From Sphingomonas elodea ATCC 31461 (GTDB lineage Bacteria > Pseudomonadota > Alphaproteobacteria > Sphingomonadales > Sphingomonadaceae), in NCBI RefSeq assembly GCF_000226955.1, contig NZ_AGFU01000006.1, forward strand, positions 1 through 64,000: DNA of 64,000 bases. The letters run 5' to 3'. The notes beneath the pieces were generated by a model. It was not told the origin of the DNA, searched no databases, and saw only the letters and a list, made by a program, of their open reading frames with translations. A program made the translations under genes and the position numbers. The stretch's first letter is position 1. The number at the start of each line of letters is the position of its first letter. Of this stretch, positions 47,250 to 56,000 are shown in pieces.

Positions 47250-48125
47250 TCAGCTGCTTGCCGTTTCCTTGTTCCGCCAGAAGTCCTGGACGATTTCCCA
47301 GCCCTCCTCGGCGGTTTCGCAGAAGCGGAACAGGTTCAGATCGCGCGGCGAGATCACGCCCTCGTCGCACAGCGCCTCGAAATTGACGACGCGATTCCAG
47401 AACTCCTTGCCGTAGAACAGCACCGGGATCGGATCGACCTTGCCGGTCTGGATCAGCGTCAGCAGCTCGAAGCTCTCGTCGAACGTGCCGAAGCCGCCCG
47501 GGAACACCGCGACCGCGCGGGCATGCAGCAGGAAGTGCATCTTGCGGAGCGCGAAATAGTGGAACTGCATGCTGAGCCCCGGCGTGACATAGGGGTTCGG
47601 TGCCTGCTCGTGCGGCAGCACGATGTTGAGCCCGATCGTCTCCGCGCCCACGTCCTGCGCGCCGCGATTGGCCGCTTCCATGATCGAAGGACCGCCGCCC
47701 GAGGTGACGACGAAGTGCCGCTTGCCCGCCGCGTCGAGCGGGAAGTTGCTCGCCAGCTGGCCCAGCTTGCGGGCGACGTCGTAATATTTGGACTTGGCGA
47801 CCAGGCTCTCGGCGATGCGCTTCTGCTGCTCGGTCTCGGCGAGCGCCAGCACGGCCTCGGCCTTGGCGGGCTCGGGAATGCGCGCCGAACCGTAGATCAC
47901 GAAGGTGGAGGCGATGTTCGCCTCGTCGAGCAGCAGCTGCGGCTTCAGCAGCTCCAGCTGGAAGCGCACCGGCCGCAGGTCCTCCCGCAGCAGGAAATCC
48001 ATGTCCTGGAAGGCGAGCCGGTAGGCGGGATGCTCGGTCTGGGGCGTGCCGGTGGCGGTGTTGGCGGTCTCGGCCTCCTGCTGGGCAGGGCGGAAGACGC
48101 GCGACGGGACTCTCGTATCGCTCAT
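47250..48125 (-). CDS. LOG family protein (TIGR00730)
   Basis: Rossmann-fold protein of 291 residues. The LOG motifs GGGPSIMEAANRGAQ and FPGGFGTFDESFELLT are both present; they form the active site of cytokinin riboside 5'-monophosphate phosphoribohydrolases, which act on nucleoside monophosphates. It belongs to the long form with a 100-residue N-terminal extension. Catalytic residues look intact, but a hormone-related role in bacteria is not implied. Confidence 0.92.
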   Translation of the reverse strand: MSDTRVPSRVFRPAQQEAETANTATGTPQTEHPAYRLAFQDMDFLLREDLRPVRFQLELLKPQLLLDEANIASTFVIYGSARIPEPAKAEAVLALAETEQQKRIAESLVAKSKYYDVARKLGQLASNFPLDAAGKRHFVVTSGGGPSIMEAANRGAQDVGAETIGLNIVLPHEQAPNPYVTPGLSMQFHYFALRKMHFLLHARAVAVFPGGFGTFDESFELLTLIQTGKVDPIPVLFYGKEFWNRVVNFEALCDEGVISPRDLNLFRFCETAEEGWEIVQDFWRNKETASS

Positions 48126-48164
48126 TACCGGCCGATTAGGCGCATCCGCGCCGCTTGGAAAGCC

Positions 48165-48866
48165 TCAGGCGCAGAACGGCCCGCGGCCCATGTCGAGGTG
48201 GAAATGGTCGCGGTGGACGTAATTATAGTTCGGGCTCAACACGGTAGCGAAACGCTTGCAGGCGGATCCGTGGACCGTTTCCAGGAAACGGCGGATGGCC
48301 GGATCGGGGTTCGCCCAGTCCTTCAGGATGGAGATCCGCCGTCCGTCCTTCAGCACGAAGCCCGACACGTCGACCGCATTGGCAAGGCCGTGCTCGGACA
48401 GCTTGGTCGAGGCCTGGACATTGCCGACCACCGCCCGGCAGACATAGGTGCCGAACGTGTCCACCCGGACCAGGTCGCTGCCCAGGATCTGCCGCGCGGC
48501 GGGGGCGACGGCGAACTGCACCCAGCCGGTGAAGGCGCGGGCGAGCGGGCAGCGCATCGCCTTGATGCCGCCCACCGGCACGCCGATGTCGAGCAGCTGC
48601 ACGGCGCCCTGCACCGCGCAGCCCCCGCCGAAGTCGCGATCCGGCAGCGGGCTGTAGCGCACGCCGGCGCGGCTGAGGTCGGTGAAGCATTGCTGGGTGT
48701 CGCGGGGGGTAGGGCCGTTGAGCGTGATCGGGCCGCTCTGGCGCGGGCGGGCGACCGGCGGGCGGGCGGGGCGCTTCTCGCCGCCGTCTCCGCTGCCGAA
48801 GATGCAGGCCGAAAGCAGCAGGGGCAGCAGCAAGGCGGCCGGCAGAAACGCGCGCGAGGAACCCAT
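48165..48866 (-). CDS. Extensin-like C-terminal family lipoprotein
   Basis: Exported protein of 233 residues. The N-terminal signal ends in the lipobox LSAC-I, so lipidation is likely. A Pro/Arg linker is followed by the extensin-like C-terminal domain: LSRAGVRYSPLPDRDFGGGC, MRCPLARAFTGW, YVCRAVVGN, SEHGLANAVDVSGFVL and YNYVHRDHFHLDMG. The conserved His and Asp positions resemble D-Ala-D-Ala or L-Ala-D-Glu peptidase folds, so a cell-wall hydrolase role is plausible. The family is common in alphaproteobacteria. Confidence 0.93.
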   Translation of the reverse strand: MGSSRAFLPAALLLPLLLSACIFGSGDGGEKRPARPPVARPRQSGPITLNGPTPRDTQQCFTDLSRAGVRYSPLPDRDFGGGCAVQGAVQLLDIGVPVGGIKAMRCPLARAFTGWVQFAVAPAARQILGSDLVRVDTFGTYVCRAVVGNVQASTKLSEHGLANAVDVSGFVLKDGRRISILKDWANPDPAIRRFLETVHGSACKRFATVLSPNYNYVHRDHFHLDMGRGPFCA

Positions 48867-48932
48867 GGCGCGACCCTACGCCAGTTCGGCAGCGTCGCGA
48901 ACCACGGCTCGTCGCACGCGCGACTCGCTTCG

Positions 48933-49334
48933 TCAGGCGGTCGTGTCGAGAAAGCGTGCGCTGAGGTCCGCCGGTACCCGCAGCAGCCGGCCCGAGGCGC
49001 GGTCGATCAGTGCCCAGGTGGTCACCGCCTCCACCCGCACCTTGCCGTCCGGGCCGAGGAAGCGGACATGGCGGTTGAAGCGCGCGCCGCGCGGCGGCTC
49101 CGGCACCCAGGTTTCGGCGGTCACCGTCTCGCCTTCGCGGACATTGCCGCGATAGTCGATCTCGTGGCGGGTCACCACCCAGACCAGCGCCGCCTGCTCC
49201 TCCGCCGTCGCGAGCGATGCCCAATGGGCGCCGGCGATGTCCTGAATCCAGGCGACCCAGACGGCGTTGTTGACATGGCCGAGGATGTCGATGTCGTCCG
49301 GGCCGGCGGTGATGCTGAGCGAGAAGCGCGCCAT
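48933..49334 (-). CDS. 4HBT-fold acyl-CoA thioesterase
   Basis: Hotdog-fold thioesterase of 133 residues, YbgC/FadM type. The active-site motif is DDIDILGHVNNAVWVAWIQD, where the aspartate after ITAGP is expected to be catalytic. Further features are EIDYRGNVREGETVTAETWV and FNRHVRFLGPDG. ATG 49334 is chosen; the frame extends to 49664 without homology. It likely hydrolyses acyl-CoA in the cytosol; the chain length is unknown. Confidence 0.92.
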   Translation of the reverse strand: MARFSLSITAGPDDIDILGHVNNAVWVAWIQDIAGAHWASLATAEEQAALVWVVTRHEIDYRGNVREGETVTAETWVPEPPRGARFNRHVRFLGPDGKVRVEAVTTWALIDRASGRLLRVPADLSARFLDTTA

Positions 49335-49368
49335 GACTGCAATGTGTAGCCCGGTTCCTGCCCCGCGA

Positions 49369-50022
49369 CTATTGCGCCGGCTTGCCGGGATCGCTCCGGA
49401 ACTTGATCGCCCGGATGCGCCATTGGCGCTGCTCCGGCGTCGCGCCGTCGATCTCGCCGGCGCGGTGGAGCGTGACCTCGCCGAGTTGGTGGAAGGGTTT
49501 GCCGGTCGCCTTGATGCGACCATAGGCCTGCACCGGCACGGTAACATAGCGCTGCCCTGCACCCGCCTCGATCCGGCCCGGTGCACCGATATTGGCGTGA
49601 TATTCGGAATAGGGGGCAAAGCGCGCGGTGAAGGCCCTGGCGTCCCCGCCCGATGCCTTGCCACCGTCGCTCCACAAGGCCCAGGCCTGGTCGGTGCGAC
49701 CGCTTTCGATCAGCGCATAATAGGTCTGCACGACATTGGCGGCACCCTGGGCGCTGTCCGGCGTGAACTTGGCTTCACGCACCGGGGTGCGGTCGTCGGG
49801 CAGGCTGCCGGGCTGGCCGGGGGCGGGCGGATCGAGCGGTTCGAGCGTCCCGTTGGGCGGTGCCTCCTGCGTGGCATTGGCCGGTGCCTGCAGCGTCGCG
49901 GCCGGGGCGGTCCGGTTCACCGCGGTCGTGCCGTTCTCGGTGCCGTTCTCGGCCGTCGGGGGCAGACCCGAGGAGCAGGCGGCAAGCGAGCAGGCGGCAA
50001 GTAGGGCAGGAATCAGGCGCAT
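49369..50022 (-). CDS. Hypothetical lipoprotein
   Basis: Lipoprotein of 217 residues. The signal ends in the lipobox SLAAC-S and the start at ATG 50022 is set by it. A linker rich in Asn, Thr, Pro and Ala (about residues 25-75) leads to a compact domain containing NVVQTYYALIESGRTDQAWA and GQRYVTVPVQAYGRIKATG, which looks like an NTF2-like or DUF4440-type fold. Function unknown. ExbD ends 55 bp upstream, so the two may share a transcript. Confidence 0.8.
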   Translation of the reverse strand: MRLIPALLAACSLAACSSGLPPTAENGTENGTTAVNRTAPAATLQAPANATQEAPPNGTLEPLDPPAPGQPGSLPDDRTPVREAKFTPDSAQGAANVVQTYYALIESGRTDQAWALWSDGGKASGGDARAFTARFAPYSEYHANIGAPGRIEAGAGQRYVTVPVQAYGRIKATGKPFHQLGEVTLHRAGEIDGATPEQRQWRIRAIKFRSDPGKPAQ

Positions 50023-50077
50023 CCGGGTCTCTTCCACTTCGAGACTGGGCGAACGAGCCACCGGATGCGCCGGTTCC

Positions 50078-50479
50078 TCAATCCTTGAGCGGCTGGTTGC
50101 CGACAAAGCCTAGCTTGACGATGTTCGCTCGCTTGATTGCGGCGAGCACCGTGTCGAAGCGGTCGTAGCGGGCCTCGGGATCGGTTTGCAGCTCCAGCAC
50201 GGCGGAGTCGGTGCGAAGGCTCGCCAGCTTTGCTGCCAGGGCCGATTCGGCGAGGCGTGCGCCGTCCCAGAACAGCGCCCCGTCCTTGTCGATGGCGAGG
50301 CGGTGGCGGGCATCGTCCGTGGGGATACCGTCCTGGGGCATGTCCACCGGCACCTTGTGGGTCATCATCGGCATGCTGAGGATCATCACGATCAGCAGCA
50401 CCAGCATCACGTCGATGAACGGCGTCACGTTGATCGCGCCGATCGGCATGGGGTCGGACGCGGGTACGAACTTGCGCAT
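50078..50479 (-). CDS. ExbD/TolR biopolymer transport protein
   Basis: Inner-membrane protein of 133 residues. A short cytoplasmic N-terminus, one helix (NVTPFIDVMLVLLIVMILSM) with the proton-responsive aspartate in TPFIDVMLVLLI, and a periplasmic domain of about 85 residues (LAIDKDGALFWDG, FDTVLAAIKRANI). The start at 50479 follows GGAGGAGAGGC, a strong ribosome site. No ExbB/TolQ or TonB/TolA partner is next to it, so it must work with proteins encoded elsewhere. Confidence 0.93.
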   Translation of the reverse strand: MRKFVPASDPMPIGAINVTPFIDVMLVLLIVMILSMPMMTHKVPVDMPQDGIPTDDARHRLAIDKDGALFWDGARLAESALAAKLASLRTDSAVLELQTDPEARYDRFDTVLAAIKRANIVKLGFVGNQPLKD

Positions 50480-50538
50480 GGCCTCTCCTCCAACGTTATT
50501 ACGGTATAACGTAACATAGGTCGGGGCCGACGCAAGCG

Positions 50539-50812
50539 TCATGCATGTTTCCAGTTCCGTCGCTTGCCGTCGCGGCGCCAGGCGATGGCCTCCTCCGTGC
50601 GGCGGGCCCGCGTTTCGGGGCGCTTCGCCGCGCCGATCCATTCGCAATAGTCGCGGCGACAGCTCGGCGGGTATCGGCAGCTCGGGGCGGGGTTGGCGTG
50701 CCGGTCGCCTGGACACGCCGCCGCTCGCCAGGCGATCGGCCGCCGCGCGCACCATCGCTTCGAAGGGTGCGGCAGCCTCGACATAGGCGTCGACTCGGGG
50801 GTCGGTGGGCAT
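50539..50812 (-). pseudogene. Decayed YdeI/OmdA-family gene
   Basis: Two parts of one family are in different frames. From ATG 50812 the frame gives MPTDPRVDAYVEAAAPFEAM, the N-terminus of YdeI/DUF1801-type proteins, then PRPELPIPAELS. Near 50660 the similarity jumps to another frame that gives RRDYCEWIGAAKRPETRARR and GKRRNWKHA, the family C-terminus, ending at 50539. The central domain of about 100 residues is missing. This is best read as a relic with an internal deletion and a frameshift. Confidence 0.65.
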
Positions 50813-50853
50813 GGCGCGTCGAGCCTCCGCCCACCGCGCCACCCCGTCAAGCA

Positions 50854-51195
50854 TCAGGGTCGAAGCGCTGCCTCGTCCCGATCGTCGAGTTCTTCGTCCA
50901 GATCGTCCTCGTCGACATCCTCGTCGTCGAAATCGTCCTGGATGTCGTCCTCGTCGAGGTCGTCCTCATCCTCGTCGGCGTCGTCGTCTTCCTCGCCGAC
51001 CTCGTCGTCGGTCATGGCGAGATCGTCGAGATCGTCGTCGTCATCCTCGCCGCCGCCCAGATCGGGGGCGAGATCGGTCAGCAAGGATCCGTTGTCGGGG
51101 CCGTCGCTGGTCGCTTCGAGAATTTCGGCGCGTTGGCTTTCGTCATAGCCTTCCGCGTCATAGCCGTCGTCGCCGGGGCCCTGGATGCCGCTCAT
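50854..51195 (-). CDS. Extremely acidic low-complexity protein
   Basis: Protein of 113 residues from ATG 51195 (AAGGAAATGGGCG upstream). The N-terminus MSGIQGPGDDGYDAEGYDES is followed by LLTDLAPDLGGGEDDDDDLD and then almost pure Asp/Glu with scattered Leu, Val and Phe. The DNA is a run of CTCGTCGTC-type triplets. Similar acidic proteins occur in sphingomonads and are sometimes mislabelled as primase. It has no signal or membrane segment. A role as an acidic chaperone or nucleic-acid mimic is speculation. Confidence 0.7.
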   Translation of the reverse strand: MSGIQGPGDDGYDAEGYDESQRAEILEATSDGPDNGSLLTDLAPDLGGGEDDDDDLDDLAMTDDEVGEEDDDADEDEDDLDEDDIQDDFDDEDVDEDDLDEELDDRDEAALRP

Positions 51196-51274
51196 CGCCC
51201 ATTTCCTTCCCAAGTCCGGCGGGGATCGCCGGGGTTCGAATGCGCAACGGCGCAGCCCCCGGCTGCGTTCCGAC

Positions 51275-52510
51275 TCAGCTGGGGCGGAACATCCGTCCGC
51301 GCTCCGTTACTGCTACAACCACCAGCGATAGCCCGCCCATGAGGAGAAATCCGCTGTACAGGGGTATGGTGGTGCCTTCGAAGGCCTGGCCGATCGCCGC
51401 ACCGATCAGCGCGCCGGCGATGGTGGTGACGAAGCCCTGCAGGCTGGAGGCGGTGCCGGCGATCGCGCCCATCTTCTCCATCGCCATTGCCGAGAAGTTG
51501 GAGGTGGCGAGGCCGAAACATGCCATCATCAGCGCCTGCAGCGCGGCGAAGCTCCACAGCGTCTCCAGGCCGAGCAGGGTGACGGCCAGGTGGATTGCGG
51601 CGAACAGCGTCAGCAGGCTGAGCGCGGTGTGGGAGATGATGCGCGTGCCGATCCGCATCACGATCCGCGAATTGAGGAACGAGCCCACGGCCATGGTTCC
51701 GGCCACGCTGGCGAAGACGATCGTCATCAGTTCGGGACGGTGGAAGACGTCCGCCATCACCTGCTGGATCGACCCGATGAAGCCGAACAGCGCGCCGGAG
51801 AGCAGGCCGGTGGCGATGGTGTAGCCCACCGCCGCCCGGTCGCGCAGCATCACGCCATAGTCGGCGATCACCCGCGCCGGCTGCAGCGACTGGCGGGCGC
51901 CGGCCGCCAGAGTCTCGGGCATGCGCGCGGCGAACCAGGCCATCACCAGCGCGCCGATCGCGCCGATTCCCCAGAAGATCGTGCGCCACGATCCGCCGGC
52001 GGCGAGGATGATCTGCCCCACGGCCGGCGCAAAGATGGGGGCGGCCATGAACACGATGAAGACAAGGCTCATCACGCGCGCCATCGCGCGGCCGGCATAA
52101 CAGTCGCGCACCAGTGCCACGGTGACGACGCGCGATCCCGCCGCCGCCGTGCCCATCGCAACGCGGGAGGCGAGCAGCAGTTCGAAACTGCCCGAGATCG
52201 CCGCGATCCAGCTCGTCACCACATAGCAGCCGAGCGCCACCAGCAGCACCGGCCGTCGCCCGAACCGGTCGGACAGTGGCCCATAGGCCAGCTGTGCCGT
52301 TCCGAAGCCGATCAGGAAGGCGGTGATCACGAACTGACGGTGATTGGCCGATTCGACCCCCAGGCTGGTGCCGATCGCCGGAAGCGCGGGCAGCATCGAA
52401 TCGATGCCGAGCGCGGTCAGTGCCATCAGCGCGGCGGCGAGCGCGACGAACTCGGCGAAGCGCAGCGGGGCCTGGCCGGCCGAGGCGGTGCTCAGGTGCG
52501 GGGCGTTCAT
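51275..52510 (-). CDS. MFS transporter, Bcr/CflA drug-efflux family
   Basis: Twelve-helix major facilitator of 411 residues. The N-terminal MALTALGIDSMLPALPAIGT, the loop 2-3 motif QLAYGPLSDRFGRRPVLLVA and SRVAMGTAAAGSRVVTVALV with RDCYAGRAMARVMS are typical of Bcr/CflA exporters. The start is ATG 52510; the long upstream frame overlaps the promoter of the divergent lipoprotein gene. Substrates unknown. Confidence 0.93.
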   Translation of the reverse strand: MNAPHLSTASAGQAPLRFAEFVALAAALMALTALGIDSMLPALPAIGTSLGVESANHRQFVITAFLIGFGTAQLAYGPLSDRFGRRPVLLVALGCYVVTSWIAAISGSFELLLASRVAMGTAAAGSRVVTVALVRDCYAGRAMARVMSLVFIVFMAAPIFAPAVGQIILAAGGSWRTIFWGIGAIGALVMAWFAARMPETLAAGARQSLQPARVIADYGVMLRDRAAVGYTIATGLLSGALFGFIGSIQQVMADVFHRPELMTIVFASVAGTMAVGSFLNSRIVMRIGTRIISHTALSLLTLFAAIHLAVTLLGLETLWSFAALQALMMACFGLATSNFSAMAMEKMGAIAGTASSLQGFVTTIAGALIGAAIGQAFEGTTIPLYSGFLLMGGLSLVVVAVTERGRMFRPS

Positions 52511-52615
52511 GGCAGCGGCAATGGCGCAAGCCTGCCGCTGCGTCACCCTTTTTCCGGTTGACGTGGATACCCGCGCAACAACATTGCGGGGTGTAACCGC
52601 ACCAGGAGTATCCCG

Positions 52616-53098
52616 ATGAATCGCCTTTTCGTGCCCCTGTTGCTGCCGATCGCGCTGGCTGCCTGCCACGGCAACGCGAACATCAACTTCGATGGCAACG
52701 ATACCGACGGCAACAGCGTGATCTCCACCGACGCGAGCGGCCGTATCCAGATCAAGGCGCCGGGCATCCAGGGCTCGATCACCCTGCCGAAGATGCCGCT
52801 CGATGCGAAGAACTTCGACATCGACGGGGTCACGCTCTATCCGGGTTCGACGCTAAAGAATCTGAAGGTCAACGACGGCGCCGGCGACAAGGACGGCCAG
52901 GTCATCGTCGAGTTCGAGAGCCCGGCGGCGCCGACGGTGGTGCGCGACTGGTTTCGCGACAACATGACCAAGCAGGGCTTCAAGGTGACGACCAAGGACG
53001 ATAACCTGATCGGCACCACCGACGACGGCCAGCCCTTCGCGCTGCAGCTGAGCGCGCGGGGCGACAAGACGAAGGGCCTGATGCAGGTCGGCCGCTGA
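52616..53098 (+). CDS. Hypothetical lipoprotein
   Basis: Exported lipoprotein of 160 residues with lipobox LAAC-H (MNRLFVPLLLPIALAACHGN). The body includes an Asn/Asp-rich segment (NINFDGNDTDGNSVISTDAS) and a beta-type domain with LDAKNFDIDGVTLYPGSTLK, VEFESPAAPTVVRDWFRDNM and GFKVTTKDDNLIGTTDDGQP. No enzyme motif is visible and no function is known. An AGGAG ribosome site precedes the ATG. Confidence 0.8.
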   Translation: MNRLFVPLLLPIALAACHGNANINFDGNDTDGNSVISTDASGRIQIKAPGIQGSITLPKMPLDAKNFDIDGVTLYPGSTLKNLKVNDGAGDKDGQVIVEFESPAAPTVVRDWFRDNMTKQGFKVTTKDDNLIGTTDDGQPFALQLSARGDKTKGLMQVGR

Positions 53099-53197
53099 GC
53101 CCGGAGCGGGACACCGGCGGGCCATTGGGAATGTCCCCAGGCTTGTAGGCCCCGCGGTGGCACGACTAACCACGCGTTTTTGCGTTCGGAGATTGTG

Positions 53198-54148
53198 ATG
53201 TTGGATACCCTCGCCGAAATTCCGGTGCTGTCGCTGAAGGAGCAGGCCGGCGATCCGGAAGGCTTCGCTCAGGCGTTCGGCCAGTCGTTCCAGCGGTTCG
53301 GCTTTGCGGTGGTGCGCGATCATGGCGTGCCGCAGGAACTGATCGAGCGCGCCTGGCGCCTGACCAAGGCGTTCTTCGACCTGCCCGAGGAAGAGAAGCG
53401 CGCCCACTTCATCCCCGGCGGCGGCGGCGCGCGCGGCTACACGCCGTTCAAGACCGAGATCGCCAAGGGTGCGACCCATGTCGATCTGAAGGAATTCTGG
53501 CACATCGGCCGCCAGCTGGCCGCCGGCCATCGTTTTGCCGACGTGATGGCGCCGAACATCTGGCCGACCCGGCCCGAGGGCTTTCGCGAGACCTTTATCG
53601 AGCTGTTCGCCGCCTTCGACGCGGCCGGCGACAAGCTGCTCTCAGCGGTGGCGCGCTATCTGGGCCTCGCACCCGACTGGTTCGACACCGCGGTGAAGGA
53701 CGGCAACTCGGTGCTGCGCCTGCTCCACTATCCGCCGGTCGCCGCCGATGCGCCCGAGGTGCGCGCCGGTGCGCATGAGGACATCAACCTCATCACCCTG
53801 CTGCTCGGCGCCGAAGAAGCCGGGCTCGAGCTGCTCGATCGCGACGGCAAGTGGCTGGCGGTGAAGCCGCCCGAGGGCGCGATGGTGATCAATGTCGGCG
53901 ACATGCTGCAGCGGCTGACCAACCATGTGCTGCCCTCGACCACGCATCGCGTGGTCAACCCGCCGGCCGAGCGTCGCGGCCATTCGCGCTACTCGATGCC
54001 GTTCTTCCTGCATCCGGCGCCGGATTTCCTGATCAAGACGCTGCCCGGCTGCATCAGCGCGGAAAAGCCGAACCGCTATCCGGAGCCGATCACCGCGCAT
54101 GACTATTTGCACGAGCGGCTGGTCGAGATCGGCCTGATCAAGAAATAA
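53198..54148 (+). CDS. Isopenicillin N synthase-like 2OG/Fe(II) oxygenase
   Basis: Oxygenase of 316 residues in the IPNS/DIOX family. The N-terminal domain has FGFAVVRDHGVPQELIERAW and FFDLPEEEKRAHF. The C-terminal core supplies the metal triad as H-x-D-like HEDINLITLL (H and D) and the distal His in LPSTTHRVVNPP, with the 2OG-binding RYSMPFFLHP (R-x-S). This is a complete active site. The substrate is unknown. It is followed on the same strand by hom, 135 bp downstream. Confidence 0.92.
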   Translation: MLDTLAEIPVLSLKEQAGDPEGFAQAFGQSFQRFGFAVVRDHGVPQELIERAWRLTKAFFDLPEEEKRAHFIPGGGGARGYTPFKTEIAKGATHVDLKEFWHIGRQLAAGHRFADVMAPNIWPTRPEGFRETFIELFAAFDAAGDKLLSAVARYLGLAPDWFDTAVKDGNSVLRLLHYPPVAADAPEVRAGAHEDINLITLLLGAEEAGLELLDRDGKWLAVKPPEGAMVINVGDMLQRLTNHVLPSTTHRVVNPPAERRGHSRYSMPFFLHPAPDFLIKTLPGCISAEKPNRYPEPITAHDYLHERLVEIGLIKK

Positions 54149-54283
54149 ACAGGGCGTGGGCCTGCCCGCCCGCGACAAAATCTGTCTTTCCTTCTGCAAA
54201 GGGAAGGCGCTAGGGACCAGGGACGGCGGCAGGGCGGAAGCGCTCGGCCGCCGCCTTGCTGTACGGATCTAGAGGAACGACGA

Positions 54284-55576
54284 ATGGCGGAAGCGTTGCG
54301 CGTGGCATTGGCGGGGCTCGGGACGGTGGGCGGAGGCGTGATTCGCCTGCTCGACGCCAATGCCGAGCTGATTAGCCGCCGCGCCGGCCGCCGAATCGAG
54401 GTGGTCGCCGTTTCCGCCCGCGATCGCACCAAGGACCGCGGCATCGACCTGTCGCGCTTCGACTGGGTCGACGATCCCGTCGAACTCGCCCGCCATGCCA
54501 AGGCGGACGTGGTGGTCGAGCTGGTCGGCGGGTCGGACGGCCCGGCCCTGGCGCTCGCCCGCGCGGCGCTGGGCGCCAACAAGAGCTTCGTCACCGCCAA
54601 CAAGGCGATGATCGCGCATCATGGGCTGGAGCTTGCGCAGGCGGCGGAAGACGCTTCGGTCGCGCTGAAGTTCGAGGCGGCCGTCGCCGGCGGCGTGCCG
54701 GTGATCAAGGGCCTGCGCGAAGGTGCCGCAGCCAACGCGATTTCCCGCGTCTACGGCATCCTCAACGGCACCTGCAATTTCATCCTGTCGAAGATGGAGG
54801 CCGAGGGCCGCGACTTCGCCGAGATCCTCGCCGAGGCGCAGGCGCTGGGCTATGCCGAGGCGGACCCCACCTTCGACATCGACGGTATCGATGCCGCGCA
54901 CAAGCTTTCGATCCTCGCCAGCATCGCCTTCGGCACCCAGCCCGCCTTCGGCGACCTGAAGGCGAGCGGCATCCGCCATATCCTGGCCGCCGACATCGCC
55001 GAGGCGGCGACGCTCGGCTACCGCGTGCGGCTGCTCGGCATTGCGGACGCGGGCGCGCACGGGCTGTTCCAGCGCGTCCATCCGCACCTCGTTTCGCTCA
55101 GCCATCCGCTGGCGCACGTGACCGGTTCGACCAACGCCGTGGTCGCGGAAGGCAATTTCGTCGGCCGGCTGCTGTTCCAGGGTGCCGGCGCCGGCGACGG
55201 CCCCACGGCCAGCGCGGTGGTGGCAGACCTGATCGACATCGCCCGCGGCGAATTCGGCCCGCCCTATGCGATGCCGGCGACGGCGCTCGTTTCCCAGCCC
55301 CCGGCGGACAGCGGCGAGCGGCGCGGCCGGTCCTATGTGCGCTTCACCGTGGCGGACCGGGTCGGCGTGCTGGCGGAGATCGCCGCGGCGATGCGGGATG
55401 CCGGCGTCTCGATCGAGAGCCTGATCCAGCGCGGCGTCAGCCCCGACGGCAGCGCCCTTGTCGCCATCGTCACGCACGAGGCGCCGGAACGGAGCATCGC
55501 CCAGGCGCTGGAAAAGCTGCGGGGGTCGCAGAGCCTCACCGGCGAGCCGATGTGGATGCACATCCTCGACGCGTGA
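54284..55576 (+). CDS. hom: Homoserine dehydrogenase
   Basis: NAD(P)H-dependent reduction of aspartate semialdehyde to homoserine, the branch to threonine and methionine. The 430-residue protein has the nucleotide-binding ALAGLGTVGGGVIRLLDANA, the catalytic region KFEAAVAGGVPVIKGLREGA with GILNGTCNFIL, and EADPTFDIDGIDAAHKLSIL. A C-terminal ACT domain (RFTVADRVGVLAEIAAAMRD) gives feedback control. A GAGGAACGACGA ribosome site precedes the start. Confidence 0.97.
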   Translation: MAEALRVALAGLGTVGGGVIRLLDANAELISRRAGRRIEVVAVSARDRTKDRGIDLSRFDWVDDPVELARHAKADVVVELVGGSDGPALALARAALGANKSFVTANKAMIAHHGLELAQAAEDASVALKFEAAVAGGVPVIKGLREGAAANAISRVYGILNGTCNFILSKMEAEGRDFAEILAEAQALGYAEADPTFDIDGIDAAHKLSILASIAFGTQPAFGDLKASGIRHILAADIAEAATLGYRVRLLGIADAGAHGLFQRVHPHLVSLSHPLAHVTGSTNAVVAEGNFVGRLLFQGAGAGDGPTASAVVADLIDIARGEFGPPYAMPATALVSQPPADSGERRGRSYVRFTVADRVGVLAEIAAAMRDAGVSIESLIQRGVSPDGSALVAIVTHEAPERSIAQALEKLRGSQSLTGEPMWMHILDA

Positions 55577-55591
55577 GCGCCGGTCGATAGA

Positions 55592-55921
55592 TCAGTAGTT
55601 CAGCCGCAACAGCCGGTGGCCGCTTCCCGGGCACACCGGCATGCCGGTGCGGTTGCAGGCAGGGCCCGCGGCCGCCTGAAGCATCTCCATCTTGCGGTCG
55701 ATCACCGTCTCCTGTGCGCGGGTCAGGCGGAAGCGGTTGCGCGCGGCGCGGCTGCCGCAATCGCGCTCGACATCGCAGGTGCTGATCAGCGGAGATCTTT
55801 CAGGGGCAGGGCGTGCCGATCGGCGGAGCGTCGCGCGGATCACGGCCGGCCGCTCTGCCGGTGCCGCAGCCAGCGCGCCGGCCATGCTCGCGCTTTGCAA
55901 CGCCAGTGCGATCAACAACAT
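55592..55921 (-). CDS. Small secreted cysteine-containing hypothetical protein
   Basis: Exported-type protein of 109 residues. Signal peptide MLLIALALQSASMAGALAAA, preceded by a strong AGGAGGG ribosome site. The mature part has four cysteines (STCDVERDCGS, PACNRTGMPVC) that could form two disulfides, and a helix FRLTRAQETVIDRKMEML. No family recognised. It is convergent with hom. The neighbouring gene upstream is also a small secreted cysteine protein. Confidence 0.7.
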   Translation of the reverse strand: MLLIALALQSASMAGALAAAPAERPAVIRATLRRSARPAPERSPLISTCDVERDCGSRAARNRFRLTRAQETVIDRKMEMLQAAAGPACNRTGMPVCPGSGHRLLRLNY

Positions 55922-56000
55922 ATGCCCTCCTGTCGTGTCCCGCGGACCGAACGCGCCGAAACACCGCCGGTTGCGCAGCCATGCAGGGCTTTCGCCGCGC

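Noticed and set aside
53108-53137. Inverted repeat GGGACA...TGTCCC after the lipoprotein gene as a terminator.
   Set aside because: The loop is 18 nt and there is no T tract, so it is too weak to call.
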